The notes: generated from the letters alone by a model not told the origin. DNA of 51,457 nucleotides from Legionellales bacterium RIFCSPHIGHO2_12_FULL_35_11 (GCA_001803185.1 MHBB01000166.1:1-51457); one strand, 5' to 3'. Counted from the stretch's first letter, positions 9,884 through 19,346 are shown. Numbers and translations are program-made.

Positions 9884-10835
9884 ACGAAAAATCAACAAAC
9901 AGCAACTTAGCAGAATAGAAAAACAACAAAGTTCATTTCGTCAAAAGGAAATTTTTGACGATGATCTTTTGTCCGAAGGATTAGTAATTGCAAGATATAG
10001 CAAACATGCTGAAGTAGAAGATAAGTCAGGAGCGCTAATTCGTTGTAATATTAGACCTAATATTGACTCAATAGTAGCTGGCGACCACGTTATTTGGCAA
10101 CCTGAAGGAAATCATCAAGGAATAATTGTCAGTAGACATAATCGGAAATCCAGTTTGGGAAGACCAGATAGCAATGGTAATATTAAACCAGTAGCTGCAA
10201 ATATAACCCAAATAATAATAGTCATTGCACCTGTACCAGAAGTATCATGGAACTTATTAGATAGTTATTTAATTATGGCTGATTATCTTCAAATAAACCC
10301 ATTTATTGTATTAAATAAAACTGACCTACCTTCAGATGAAATGCAAAAGAATCTCCTAAAAATCTACGAGCCATTAGGATATCCTATATTATTTACAAAC
10401 AGAGATATCACAGAAGATAAACTATTACAAAAAGCATTTAATAATCAAGTAAACGTGTTAGTAGGCCAATCTGGTGTAGGCAAATCATCTATAGTAGCTA
10501 AAATCCTGCCAGATAAAGCTGCTGAAATTGCTACAGGTGATATTTCAAAACATGTGAATTTGGGTCGGCATATCACAAGCAGATCAATATTTTACCACCT
10601 ACCAAATGGTGGCGCACTAATTGATTCCCCTGGGATTAGGGAGTTTTCTTTGTGGAACATATCTGAAAGTGATATAGCTAAAGGTTATAGAGAATTTTTA
10701 CCTTATATTTCTCAATGTAAATATAGAAATTGCAGCCATATTAATACACCTGGATGTGCAGTTATTAATGCTGTAAAAAATAAAATAATTCATAACCAGA
10801 GATATGAAAATTATGTTAAAATGCTAGAAACCTGA
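9876..10835 (+). CDS. rsgA: Ribosome small-subunit biogenesis GTPase RsgA
   Basis: A circularly permuted GTPase that helps mature the 30S subunit. The order of motifs is diagnostic: an N-terminal OB fold, then G4 (LNKTDLP), then G1 (GQSGVGKSSI), then G3 (DSPGIREF), and a C-terminal zinc knuckle (CKYRNC...H...GCAV). I chose ATG at 9876, which overlaps the dsbD stop by 8 bases and gives 319 residues. A longer open frame from 9801 would lie inside dsbD. Translational coupling with dsbD is likely. Confidence 0.95.
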   Translation: MSKRKINKQQLSRIEKQQSSFRQKEIFDDDLLSEGLVIARYSKHAEVEDKSGALIRCNIRPNIDSIVAGDHVIWQPEGNHQGIIVSRHNRKSSLGRPDSNGNIKPVAANITQIIIVIAPVPEVSWNLLDSYLIMADYLQINPFIVLNKTDLPSDEMQKNLLKIYEPLGYPILFTNRDITEDKLLQKAFNNQVNVLVGQSGVGKSSIVAKILPDKAAEIATGDISKHVNLGRHITSRSIFYHLPNGGALIDSPGIREFSLWNISESDIAKGYREFLPYISQCKYRNCSHINTPGCAVINAVKNKIIHNQRYENYVKMLET

Positions 10836-10885
10836 ATTAGACAAAAATATTCACAGGACTTACGAAAAACTTCGAGGTCAAGAAG

Positions 10886-10901
10886 TCCCGCGAAGGCGGG
10901 A
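10886..10901. repeat. Small GC-rich hairpin CCCGC-GAAG-GCGGG
   Basis: A short perfect hairpin stands out in AT-rich DNA between rsgA and benE. The wording (TCCCGCGAAGGCGGGAATC) is that of a widespread intergenic repeat in proteobacteria. There is no T run after it, so it is not a classical terminator. Confidence 0.5.
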
Positions 10902-10962
10902 ATCTACTAACAAAATCATGTAAACAACTTTAAAATCACCAATTTTTAACTGGAGAAGTATC

Positions 10963-12156
10963 GTGAAATCATTTTTTTCACTTGGAAACATAGCAGCCGG
11001 CTTTGTAGCGGTATTAGTTGGCTTTACAAGCTCAGCTGTAATTATCTTTCAAGCAGCCACTATGGTTGGTGCAAACTCAGCTGAAATTAGTTCTTGGATT
11101 TTTGCTTTAGGAATTAGCATAGCAAGCACATGCATATTTTTTTCACTATACTATAAAATGCCAATATTAACTGGATGGTCAACACCAGGTGCAGCTTTAC
11201 TGGTAACATCCTTGTCCGGCCTGACTCTACAGCAATCAATTGGCGCGTTTGTTTTTGCAGCTATGCTAACTATCCTAGCGGGAGTTACGGGAATTTTTGA
11301 AAAAATAATAAATCATATTCCAAAATCCCTAACTGCTGCAATGCTAGCCGGAATATTGCTGCATTTTGGGATGAATGTTTTTGTTGCGATGCAATCTAAA
11401 GCACCTTTAGTTATCTCTATGCTAATTATATACTTAATTGGCAAAAGATTTTTTCCTAGGTATGGAATAGTTATTGTTTTATTAATTGGAGTTGCCATTG
11501 CTAGTATGCAAGGACTTTTTAATATTGATAATTTTCATTTTGCTTTAGCTACACCAATTTTCACTAAGCCTGAATTTTCATGGACTACTCTATTTAGCGC
11601 AGGTATACCACTGTTTATTGTTACTATGACATCGCAAAATATTACCGGCATAGCAATATTAAACACATCCGGATACAAACCTAAAATATCGCCAATTATT
11701 ACTATCATTGGGATAATAACACTTATCTTAGCTCCTTTAGGCTGTTACTCAATATGTCTTGCTGCTATTACAGCTGCTATTTGTACAGGCAAAGAAGCAG
11801 ATCCTAATCCAAACTTACGATATAAATCAACTTTATTTGCTGGATTTTGCTGGCTTACTATCGGTATATTTGGTGCAACGGTTGTTTCACTATTTTTCTC
11901 ATTTCCAAATGAACTAATCATAGCAGTTGCAGGCATGGCATTATTTAGTACTATAGCTTCTAGTCTTAAAACTTCCTTAGAAAATGATAAAGAACGTGAG
12001 CCAGCTATTATTACCATATTAATTTCAGCATCAGGTTTAACTTTATTTGGTATTGGATCCGCCTTTTGGGGATTAGTTGCTGGAATTTGTGCATCGTTTT
12101 TATTAAATTGGAATACAAATGAAGTGATAGAGGCAAATTTAACTACAGGAAAATAG
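10963..12156 (+). CDS. BenE-family (benzoate:H+ symporter-like) transporter
   Basis: A 397-residue membrane protein with about 11-12 hydrophobic segments. The family pattern includes GFVAVLVGFTSSAVIIFQAA at the start, ILTGWSTPGAALL in helix 3, and TMTSQNITGIAIL around residue 221. BenE proteins are annotated as benzoate importers, but substrates of most members are untested. No aromatic degradation genes are in this window, so the substrate is unknown. The start is GTG with GGAGA about 7 bases upstream. It is convergent with gspE, with a palindromic element between them. Confidence 0.88.
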   Translation: MKSFFSLGNIAAGFVAVLVGFTSSAVIIFQAATMVGANSAEISSWIFALGISIASTCIFFSLYYKMPILTGWSTPGAALLVTSLSGLTLQQSIGAFVFAAMLTILAGVTGIFEKIINHIPKSLTAAMLAGILLHFGMNVFVAMQSKAPLVISMLIIYLIGKRFFPRYGIVIVLLIGVAIASMQGLFNIDNFHFALATPIFTKPEFSWTTLFSAGIPLFIVTMTSQNITGIAILNTSGYKPKISPIITIIGIITLILAPLGCYSICLAAITAAICTGKEADPNPNLRYKSTLFAGFCWLTIGIFGATVVSLFFSFPNELIIAVAGMALFSTIASSLKTSLENDKEREPAIITILISASGLTLFGIGSAFWGLVAGICASFLLNWNTNEVIEANLTTGK

Positions 12157-12169
12157 AACATACTCCTAA

Positions 12170-12348
12170 GGAGCCGTGCAACAATAACTTACACGATTAG
12201 CATCCCATCTTGTCGCCATCTCGCCACGATCAGCTCTCCGAAAAAGCTCGATGGACAATTAGTACACCTGCGCTTTTTCGAAGATCTGATCGTGGCAAGC
12301 TAACAACAAGCTGGGCGCTAATCGTGTAAGTTATTGTTGCACGGCTCC
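12170..12348. mobile_element. 179-bp inverted-repeat element (MITE) inserted at the gspE stop
   Basis: Terminal inverted repeats of about 32 bases (GGAGCCGTGCAACAATAACT at the left, its complement at the right) are perfect over nearly all their length. An inner pair, GCCACGATCAG and CTGATCGTGGC, is nested inside. The element is flanked by TAA on both sides (12167-12169 and 12349-12351), a likely 3-bp target duplication. No coding frame is present, so it is non-autonomous. Its last base forms the third base of the gspE stop codon. An IS5-group ancestor (TNA target) is a guess. Confidence 0.85.
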
Positions 12349-13835
12349 TAAGCACTAGTTACTCGAAGAATTTCTGTAATTGATGTTTCTCCTAATAGAA
12401 CTCTTTTGCAGCCATCTTCTCTAATGCTTGTGACAGTTGGTCTTATATATTCTTCCATTGTTTGGAGACTTTCTTGCCTGTGAATCATTCCTTGTAGAGT
12501 TTCATCTACTGGAATTAATTCATAAATACCAGTTCGTCCTTTATATCCTGAGAAATTACAACTTTCACAACCATTTGGTTTGTATATTGGTGGTATGTCT
12601 TCATTATCTTTTAAAATAGCTTGTAAGATTGATATTTCATCATCATTTAACTCATACTCAGTTTTACAATTTCCACAAAGTTTTCTAACCAATCTCTGGG
12701 CTAAAACTCCTATTATACTTGAAGATAATAGGAAAGATTCTACGCCCATATCTTTTAACCTAGTAAGCGCCCCCAATGCACTATTAGTATGTAATGTAGA
12801 AAGAACTAAATGCCCAGTTAAACTTGCTTGAATGGCAATTTCGGAAGTTTCTATATCTCTTATCTCACCTATCATTACAACATCAGGATCTTGCCGTAAA
12901 ATAGCTTTTAATCCCCGAGCGAAAGTCATATTTACTTTCGAATTAACTTGCGTTTGCCCAATTCCAGGTAAATCATATTCAATAGGATCCTCTATTGTTA
13001 GTATATTTCTAGTTACTTCGTTTAGTTCAGTTAACATAGCATATAGAGAGGTTGTTTTTCCTGAACCAGTAGGTCCTGTGACTAGTAAAATTCCATGTGG
13101 CTCAGAAATCATTTTTTTTATCTTTTTTAGTGTGTCGTTTGGCATACCTAATAAACTTAAATCAAGTTGAGCTGATTTTTTATCTAAGATTCTTAGGACT
13201 ATTCGTTCTCCGTGGTTAGATGGTAAAGTGGACACACGAACGTCTATATTGTGACCGCCGATTTTTAGTGAAATTCTTCCATCTTGTGGAATTCTCTTTT
13301 CAGCTATATCTAATTTTGCCATTACTTTTACACGAGAAATTACAAATGGTGCAATTTTCGGTTGAATTTCTAATATTTCATGTAGAACACCATCTAATCT
13401 GTTTCTAATTAGAACCTTATTTTCATAAGTTTCAATATGAATATCAGAAGCTTTTTGCTTTATAGCTTGAGTAAACAGAGCATTTATTAATTTAATTATA
13501 GGTGCGTCATTTTGTGAATCTAGTAAGTCTTCGCTATTAGGAACCTTGGTTGCAAGTTGCATTAAATACAGATCGTCTTCCATGCTTTCAGTAGCTTCAA
13601 TAATAGCAGATTGGGATTGATAAAAATGTGAAAGATGATGTTGAAATTCGTCGCCATTAACTAATTTTAATTGTATTTCACAGTTTAGTACTCGTTTAAC
13701 TTCAGCTATTGTTTGCATTTTTATACCTGGTAAATGGTATAAAATGATTTTATTTTCAGATGAAACTTCAGTAGCAACTACGCCATGCTTTTTAGCAAAT
13801 AAGTAAGGTATGCGTTTAATTTTCTCATCAGTATC
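12348..13835 (-). CDS. gspE: Type II secretion ATPase GspE
   Basis: A cytoplasmic hexameric ATPase that powers type II secretion. It has an N-terminal GspE domain, Walker A GPTGSGKTTSLY, Asp-box and Walker B (QDPDVVMIGEIRD), a His-box (LHTNSALGALTRL) and the four-cysteine zinc site (CGNC...CESC) typical of GspE rather than PilT. I chose ATG at 13835, 2 bases past the gspD stop, giving 495 residues. A TTG 14 codons earlier lies inside gspD. The last codon runs into a MITE, whose insertion rebuilt a TAG stop. Only D and E of the pathway are here; the remaining gsp genes must lie elsewhere. Confidence 0.95.
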   Translation of the reverse strand, partial: DTDEKIKRIPYLFAKKHGVVATEVSSENKIILYHLPGIKMQTIAEVKRVLNCEIQLKLVNGDEFQHHLSHFYQSQSAIIEATESMEDDLYLMQLATKVPNSEDLLDSQNDAPIIKLINALFTQAIKQKASDIHIETYENKVLIRNRLDGVLHEILEIQPKIAPFVISRVKVMAKLDIAEKRIPQDGRISLKIGGHNIDVRVSTLPSNHGERIVLRILDKKSAQLDLSLLGMPNDTLKKIKKMISEPHGILLVTGPTGSGKTTSLYAMLTELNEVTRNILTIEDPIEYDLPGIGQTQVNSKVNMTFARGLKAILRQDPDVVMIGEIRDIETSEIAIQASLTGHLVLSTLHTNSALGALTRLKDMGVESFLLSSSIIGVLAQRLVRKLCGNCKTEYELNDDEISILQAILKDNEDIPPIYKPNGCESCNFSGYKGRTGIYELIPVDETLQGMIHRQESLQTMEEYIRPTVTSIREDGCKRVLLGETSITEILRVTSA

Positions 13836-13837
13836 CA

Positions 13838-15928
13838 TTATTTGGTCGCAAGTTTTGATTCGGTTTTTGGTCGACAAAATGGTTTAGGTAAGTTCGTAGT
13901 ATGCCAAGCAGGAATTATGGTGTTTCGGTCAGTTTTATTATACTCATCTTGGGATCTAGCAATATCTAGTTGATCGAATCTAACGTGATTGTATTTACTA
14001 CCGGTTACTTCTAAACCTTCACCTTCAGTTTTCAATATATGAGGTCTAATAAAAACCATAAGCACTTTCTTTTCTCGATTAGTTATTTTTCGTTGAAATA
14101 GTCGACCTATACCTGGTATTTCACCTAGAATTGGCAAATTATTATTATCATTGCTTAGGCTATCTTGAGCAAGCCCACCAAGAACAATAATATCACCACT
14201 TTCTACATGCACTGAAGTTACTATGGCACTAATATTAAATGTTGGGGTAACACCAGGATTAATGATGCTAATTGAATCAAGAGTATCATTTCCTTGGTCA
14301 ATTTGCATCTGGATGCCGTCACCGCGCGTAATTTGCGGTCGTACGTATAAATGTAAGGCAACATTAACTCTATCAAAAGTTGTATAAGGGCTTGCAGTTG
14401 TTTCACCACCAGCATTATTGGGGTACGATGTTGCAGCAACCGACACTTGTTTTCCAATTAATATTTTAGCTTGCCTGTTGTCTAATACAACCACAGAAGG
14501 TGTTGAAAGAATATTTGCTTTCTTTTGCCTAGCAAGTCCGTATATTTGAGATTGGAATTGTGCAATTGAGGTTTTTGAATTTAAAATTGCAAAACCAGGT
14601 TTAAATGTACTAGCATCTTTTGTCCTTTGATCGATACTTCCCCATTCTACCCCTAGGTCTTTAAAATCAGATTCATTGATTTCTGCAACAAGCGCTTCAA
14701 TTAGGAGCTGTGCTGGTTTAATGTCTAATTGACTAATAACTGTTTTTAGAGTTCGAATTAGAGTGGCTGGGGCATTCAAAATTATCGAGTTAGTATTTGG
14801 CTCAGCGATTATTTGAATTGAAGGTTTGGTTGTACCTTGATTTTGGGTAGCAGTTGCGCCTGGGGAGTTATCTGGGTTTGTGGTTGTTGCATCTTGACTA
14901 GGGAAGTCATTTGGTGCCGGATTATTACTTCCAGGAGCAAGACTTGCCATACTAGCGGCAGGATTCGTGCTATCTAACACAGGTCTAGTTATAGAGCCAA
15001 TAGTTGTTCCTACAACCCCACTAAAACTAGCTTGTGCAATACCTGCTAAAATTGGCACTAAGTCTTCTGCTCGTAAATAATGCAGATAAATGACTTGAGT
15101 AGTTGAATTACTACTTCCCGTGCTTTTTTCATCTAATTTAGATATTAATAATCTAAGACGAAGTCTGTCAGTTTTGCTTCCACTAATTAATAAAGAGTTA
15201 GATCTATCATCAGCTGCAATAACACTTTGAGATCGTTGATTAAAGCTTAGTTGAGTTTTGACTAGTTCTTTTAATGTATTGGCAACATCCATTGCAAGAG
15301 CATGCTCTAGCGGCACAATGTCAATGCCATTAGCAGTAGAGCTATCAACTTGGCTGATGATTTTAGAAAGTTGCCGAACATTGCTAGATCTTCCAGATAA
15401 AATTAGCATATTTGAAGGAGAATATGCAGTAACGCTACTCCATTGTGGCATTAATGGTCGTAAAACTGGTACTAATTGTTCTGCTGGTACGTATTGTACT
15501 GGTACGACTTCAACCAATATTTCATCTACAACAGCTGAATTTGGGATAGAATTGATAGTTTGAGATGAAGTTGTTCTTGCATCCATGTTTAGAACTATTT
15601 TAGTAACATTACCACTTGGTATGGCTGCAAAACCAGATATTTGTAACATGGATAAAAAAACTTGATAAAGTTCTTTATCAGATATTGGCGTAGCTGAAAC
15701 AATAGATATTTTGCCTTGAACTTTGGGGTCTATTAAAAAATTCTTCCCAGTGACACGCGATACTTCATCAATTACTGCACGAATGTCAGCATTACGTAGA
15801 TTCCAAATCTTAGGATTATTAGAAGAAGCAGGTTTTCCATTAATTGTGATGTTGGATGTATCATTATTTGTGGCTGTTGCCTTAAAAGACAATCCTACAA
15901 ATAACAATAAGGTAAATATAATTTTCAT
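13838..15928 (-). CDS. gspD: Type II secretion secretin GspD
   Basis: A 696-residue outer-membrane secretin forming the exit pore of the type II system. After a signal peptide ending near ATATN it shows the N0 domain (WNLRNADIRAVIDEVSRVTGKNFLID), repeated N1-N3 domains (VVPVQYVPAEQLVPVLRPLM; VIYLHYLRAEDLVPILAGI) and the C-terminal secretin core (VESGDIIVLGGLAQD, then VLMVFIRPHIL). A Gly/Ser/Thr/Asn/Pro-rich insert of about 60 residues interrupts N3, a known variable site. It is followed directly by gspE. Confidence 0.96.
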   Translation of the reverse strand: MKIIFTLLLFVGLSFKATATNNDTSNITINGKPASSNNPKIWNLRNADIRAVIDEVSRVTGKNFLIDPKVQGKISIVSATPISDKELYQVFLSMLQISGFAAIPSGNVTKIVLNMDARTTSSQTINSIPNSAVVDEILVEVVPVQYVPAEQLVPVLRPLMPQWSSVTAYSPSNMLILSGRSSNVRQLSKIISQVDSSTANGIDIVPLEHALAMDVANTLKELVKTQLSFNQRSQSVIAADDRSNSLLISGSKTDRLRLRLLISKLDEKSTGSSNSTTQVIYLHYLRAEDLVPILAGIAQASFSGVVGTTIGSITRPVLDSTNPAASMASLAPGSNNPAPNDFPSQDATTTNPDNSPGATATQNQGTTKPSIQIIAEPNTNSIILNAPATLIRTLKTVISQLDIKPAQLLIEALVAEINESDFKDLGVEWGSIDQRTKDASTFKPGFAILNSKTSIAQFQSQIYGLARQKKANILSTPSVVVLDNRQAKILIGKQVSVAATSYPNNAGGETTASPYTTFDRVNVALHLYVRPQITRGDGIQMQIDQGNDTLDSISIINPGVTPTFNISAIVTSVHVESGDIIVLGGLAQDSLSNDNNNLPILGEIPGIGRLFQRKITNREKKVLMVFIRPHILKTEGEGLEVTGSKYNHVRFDQLDIARSQDEYNKTDRNTIIPAWHTTNLPKPFCRPKTESKLATK

Positions 15929-15964
15929 TAAACAGCCATTACTAATAATTAGCTACGTAACTGA

Positions 15965-16041
15965 TGGTGGCTATGGGTGGACTCGAACCACCGACCTCAG
16001 CATTATGAGTGCCGCGCTCTAACCGACTGAGCCACATAGCC
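15965..16041 (-). tRNA. tRNA-Met (anticodon CAT), CCA encoded
   Basis: The minus strand folds as a complete 77-nt tRNA including encoded CCA. It has acceptor GGCTATG/CATAGCC, a D-arm with TCAGTCGGTTAGAG, a 5-bp anticodon stem with loop CTCATAA, and a TTCGAGT T-loop. The body is close to E. coli elongator tRNA-Met. tRNA-Ile2, which also has CAT in DNA and is modified to lysidine, is the alternative. It lies between recO and gspD. Confidence 0.94.
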
Positions 16042-16108
16042 ATTCCAGGTATTACACTAAACCCTGATAGGGCATAATTCTCTACTTTTAATTCACAATT
16101 GTCAAGAC

Positions 16109-16816
16109 TTATATTATCCTAGAACAGGGCTGTAAGTTTATAAATAATTTTCTTGTTCTTATTTCCTTTCCATCCAGGGCTTTGTCAATAGCTAACCGCA
16201 TTATATTCTTATAGATTTTGAGGGCGATTGGGTTGCTAAAATTCCCACTTTGGATTTCAAATAAATATTTTGCTGCTACTCCAGTAGCATCTTCAATAAA
16301 ACCGTGCCCTGGAATATATTTATAATATGAATTATCTAAAATTGACTTATTTGTATTGATATCAAGCGTAAATAAAACTTCATACCCTAATTCTGAAAGT
16401 AATATTTTTTCAAATTTACGGAGAGTAATCTCGATTAAACGTAATTCCGTTGTTCCTTCTAGTGCTTGTAAACATTCTATATATGTTATGAATATTTTAT
16501 TATTTACATCTAAAGGAGGAAGTAAATAATATAGTAACTCATTAATATATAAACTAGAAAATAAAGACTTACCTGATAAATCATAGGTAGAACCAATAAC
16601 TTCGAGCTTATTTAAAAAAAACCGATCATTTTTAATATTAAAATCAAGCCAGCAAGGTGTGAATTGTCTGAGTTGAATTTGTTTTTGTACTGTCTGCCCA
16701 CCTTTGTAAAGAGCATTTATCATTCCATATTCTTTAGTAAAGATATTGACATAACTACTACTTTCACCAGATCTAGTTTTATGAATAACAAATCCATGCA
16801 GACTAGTTGTTGTCAC
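16109..16816 (-). CDS. recO: DNA repair protein RecO
   Basis: A 235-residue recombination mediator that loads RecA onto SSB-coated DNA in the RecFOR pathway. The N-terminal OB fold shows GFVIHKTRSGESSSYVNIFTKEYG, followed by LYKGGQ, and the C-terminal helical domain contains LIEITLRKFEKILLSELGY. Its start overlaps the era stop by 4 bases, the usual era-recO arrangement. The final codons (encoding SRII) coincide with TCTAGGATAATAT, the end sequence of the palindromic family seen at 46231 and 37120, so its C-terminus may have been remade by an insertion. Confidence 0.93.
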   Translation of the reverse strand: MTTTSLHGFVIHKTRSGESSSYVNIFTKEYGMINALYKGGQTVQKQIQLRQFTPCWLDFNIKNDRFFLNKLEVIGSTYDLSGKSLFSSLYINELLYYLLPPLDVNNKIFITYIECLQALEGTTELRLIEITLRKFEKILLSELGYEVLFTLDINTNKSILDNSYYKYIPGHGFIEDATGVAAKYLFEIQSGNFSNPIALKIYKNIMRLAIDKALDGKEIRTRKLFINLQPCSRII

Positions 16817-17700
16817 TCACCATATCCCAACTGCTTCAGAACTTGTTCGTTATTAGACCATCCGGATTTTACTTTGCAATAACAGCGTAAAAATACTTTT
16901 TTTCCAAGTAACTTTTCCATATCTATTCTTGCTCTAGTAGAAATATCCTTTAGCTTAGAACCTTTGTCTCCAATAATCATCCTCTTATGATTATCTTTAT
17001 CAACTAAAACTAAGGCGTGAATTTTCACTAAGTCATCAGTTTCTTCAAATAATTCAATAACAACTGTAGCAGAATATGGTAACTCTTGATCACAAAGTCT
17101 AAATATTTTTTCTCTAATTAATTCATTACATAAAAATCGAACTGATCTATCACTACTTTGATCATCAGGAAATAAATGAGGACTCTCTGGTAAAAATTGT
17201 TTTAATTCTTTATGCAAATTTTCAACTTGTGCACCTGTTTTTGCAGAAAGTGGAACTATAGCTGAAAAGTTATAAAGTTTACTGAACTGTTCTATTTTAG
17301 GTAACATTTGCATTTTATCAGAAATCTTATCTATTTTATTAACAACTAAAATACATGGAATTGAGGATTTTTTAATTAAATCTAAAATATACTCATCCTC
17401 CTCTTGAAACCTAGTACCGTCTAAAATAAAAACAATTACGTCTACATCATTTAACACGTTGAATGCGGTTTTATTCATCATTTTATTAATGGTTTTAGTT
17501 GAACCTTGATGAATTCCTGGTGTATCAACATACACAAATTGATAATTTTCATCAGTTCTAACGCCAATAATACTATGTCTAGTAGTTTGCGGTTTGCGTG
17601 AAGTAATACTAATTTTTTGATCTAAAATTCTATTTAACAAAGTAGATTTTCCAACGTTTGGTCTGCCAACCAATGCTATATAACCACAATAATCTGTCAT
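16813..17700 (-). CDS. era: GTPase Era
   Basis: An essential 295-residue GTPase that binds 16S rRNA near its 3' end and assists 30S maturation. Motifs are G1 GRPNVGKST, G3 DTPGIHQG and G4 VNKID. The C-terminal KH domain contains RMIIGDKGSKLKDISTRAR. The start follows closely on an AT-rich leader. No rnc gene is upstream, unlike the classical rnc-era-recO operon; a repeat fragment is there instead. Confidence 0.96.
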   Translation of the reverse strand: MTDYCGYIALVGRPNVGKSTLLNRILDQKISITSRKPQTTRHSIIGVRTDENYQFVYVDTPGIHQGSTKTINKMMNKTAFNVLNDVDVIVFILDGTRFQEEDEYILDLIKKSSIPCILVVNKIDKISDKMQMLPKIEQFSKLYNFSAIVPLSAKTGAQVENLHKELKQFLPESPHLFPDDQSSDRSVRFLCNELIREKIFRLCDQELPYSATVVIELFEETDDLVKIHALVLVDKDNHKRMIIGDKGSKLKDISTRARIDMEKLLGKKVFLRCYCKVKSGWSNNEQVLKQLGYGE

Positions 17701-17814
17701 AAAAAAAATTGTTCCGTAAGTTCTATTTAATAATAGCTAGAATTTTAACACGAATTCGCTTTAATAAAAATTAAACTTCAGTATAATCATAGAAAAAGAT
17801 AAGGCTAATTGGAA

Positions 17815-17873
17815 GGCGCCTCCTCAGCCCGAACGGAATTCCTTAACTTAATGGCAGTGAGCCAATGGCAGTG
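17815..17873. repeat. Dispersed repeat with GGCAGTG words (copy 1)
   Basis: The stretch GGCGCCTCCTCAGCCCGAAC plus GGAATTCCTTAACTTAATG and two copies of AATGGCAGTG separated by 4 bases recurs, with a few changes, at 23037-23094. It is much richer in G+C than its surroundings. It lies upstream of the pilin-like gene. Confidence 0.75.
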
Positions 17874-17895
17874 GGTCTGTTGACATGGAAGAGTC

Positions 17896-18330
17896 TTGCA
17901 AAAACCTCGAAAAAAATATAATAATTTTATTAATCTAACAAATGGATTTTCATTAATTGAGTTGCTTATTGTTATTTTAATTCTAAGCATAATATCTTTA
18001 TTTGCATATCCTAGCTATAAATTTCAAGTAATTAAACTCAGACGGAATGATGCTAAAACATCCTTATATGATTTGGCCAATCGATTAGAAAACTATTACT
18101 TATTGAATAATAGTTATGAAAAAGCAACTATTGCAACCAATACAATAAATGATGTACTTAAATCAGATATTTCGATGGGTGGTTGGTACAAACTATCTAT
18201 AATACAAACATCAAAGCATGATTTTAAATTACAAGCGGAGGCAATTAAAAATCAAGCTATTGATGATAGCTCATGTAAATACTATTATATATCAAGAAAT
18301 GGAGAACTTAATTACCCTAAAAATTGCTAG
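17896..18330 (+). CDS. Type IV pilin-like protein (PilE/minor pilin type)
   Basis: A 144-residue prepilin. Near residue 18 it has the peptidase III site NG-FSLIELLIVILILSIISL, with Gly before the cut and Glu at position +5, followed by a long hydrophobic alpha1 helix. Its C-terminal part has Cys residues that could form a disulfide (SSCKYYYI...NC). No ATG is in frame; TTG at 17896, preceded by GGAAGAG, is the only plausible start. PilE-like pilins are used for type IV pili or DNA uptake; pseudopilins of type II secretion are also possible. The gene stands alone and overlaps the convergent thioredoxin gene by 4 bases. Confidence 0.85.
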   Translation: MQKPRKKYNNFINLTNGFSLIELLIVILILSIISLFAYPSYKFQVIKLRRNDAKTSLYDLANRLENYYLLNNSYEKATIATNTINDVLKSDISMGGWYKLSIIQTSKHDFKLQAEAIKNQAIDDSSCKYYYISRNGELNYPKNC

Positions 18331-18677
18331 GAAATATTACTAATATCCGCACTAATAGCCTGCTCTACTAATTCTTTTAAAGTAGATTCCGGCATACTAC
18401 CTGATTCTGAATAAATAACTATTCCTCTTTTAAAAACCATTAAATGAGGAATAGATCGTATTGCAAATGCTTCCGCCAACTCTTGCTCATTTTCGATGTT
18501 TACTTGGCCGAACACTACCTTTGGATATAGCTTTGCAATACTTTCATATACTGGAGCAAAATTCTTACATGGAGCACACCACTTAGCCCAAAAATCTATA
18601 AACACAATTTCATTATTAGCAATAACATCTTCAAAATTTTGATCTGTAATATTTTGTACTTTAGCTGTTGCGCTCAT
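18327..18677 (-). CDS. Thioredoxin
   Basis: A 116-residue thioredoxin fold protein. The active site reads FIDFWAKWCAPCKNFAPVYES, with Ala instead of the Gly of classical WCGPC. The cis-Pro is present (IRSIPHLMVFKRG). It has no signal peptide, so it is cytosolic. It probably reduces cytosolic disulfides and could feed DsbD. The stop overlaps the end of the pilin gene by 4 bases on the opposite strand, and it starts 3 bases after the adk stop. Confidence 0.9.
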   Translation of the reverse strand: MSATAKVQNITDQNFEDVIANNEIVFIDFWAKWCAPCKNFAPVYESIAKLYPKVVFGQVNIENEQELAEAFAIRSIPHLMVFKRGIVIYSESGSMPESTLKELVEQAISADISNIS

Positions 18678-18680
18678 CCA

Positions 18681-19346
18681 TTATTCTCCCAAAACCGATA
18701 ATATTCTCTGAAAAATATCTTCAACACTCCCTAACCCAGAAACTTTATTAAATCTTGGTGCGGCAGGATCATTAGATAACGACCATTCTTTATAATAGTG
18801 TATTAATGGTTCTGTTTTTTCTCTGTACACTTTAAGGCGATTACGTACTATTTCTTCATGATCGTCATCTCTATGAATTAATTTCTCATTAGTTTCATCA
18901 TCTAGTCCAGGATTTTTAGGTGGATTATTTTTGATGTGATAGACTCGACCAGACAGTAAATGTACTCTTCGCCCACTAATTCTGTCGATAATTTCTTCAT
19001 CATCAACAACGATTTCTATTACATTATCAATCTTAATATTGGTGGTACGAAGAGCATCAGCTTGCGGGATAGTTCTAGGATACCCGTCCAGTAAAAAACC
19101 ATTCTTACAATCTGGCTCAGCAAGCCTTTCTACTACTAAGGCATTAATAATTTCATCTGATACCAAATGACCTGAGTCCATAATTTTTTTAGCATCTAAC
19201 CCAAGCTGACTACCAGATGAAATAGCCTTCCGTAACATATCTCCAGTAGATATTTGCGGGATATTAAACTTTTTCATCAACATAACTGCCTGAGTACCCT
19301 TCCCAGCACCAGGACAACCTAATAACATTAACCGCTTCACTGTCAT
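18681..19346 (-). CDS. adk: Adenylate kinase
   Basis: An essential enzyme that interconverts ATP + AMP and 2 ADP. It has the P-loop [11 protein letters not shown], the AMP-site [16 protein letters not shown], and the LID region starting [15 protein letters not shown] chose ATG at 19346, with TTTGGAG upstream, giving 221 residues. The frame extends further to 19517, but those codons belong to the palindromic element at 19423-19555. Upstream lies that element, whose near end is 76 bases from the start codon. Confidence 0.96.
   Translation of the reverse strand: MTVKRLMLLGCPGAGKGTQAVMLMKKFNIPQISTGDMLRKAISSGSQLGLDAKKIMDSGHLVSDEIINALVVERLAEPDCKNGFLLDGYPRTIPQADALRTTNIKIDNVIEIVVDDEEIIDRISGRRVHLLSGRVYHIKNNPPKNPGLDDETNEKLIHRDDDHEEIVRNRLKVYREKTEPLIHYYKEWSLSNDPAAPRFNKVSGLGSVEDIFQRILSVLGE

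Noticed and set aside
11745-12161. 138-codon minus-strand frame in benE
   Set aside because: Antisense of a membrane protein gene; low-complexity product and no ribosome site.
15723-16022. Plus-strand frame across tRNA-Met and the gspD start
   Set aside because: It is the antisense of gspD and the tRNA.
15965-16041. tRNA-Ile2 (CAT)
   Set aside because: Acceptor and body match elongator tRNA-Met better, though the modification cannot be seen in DNA.
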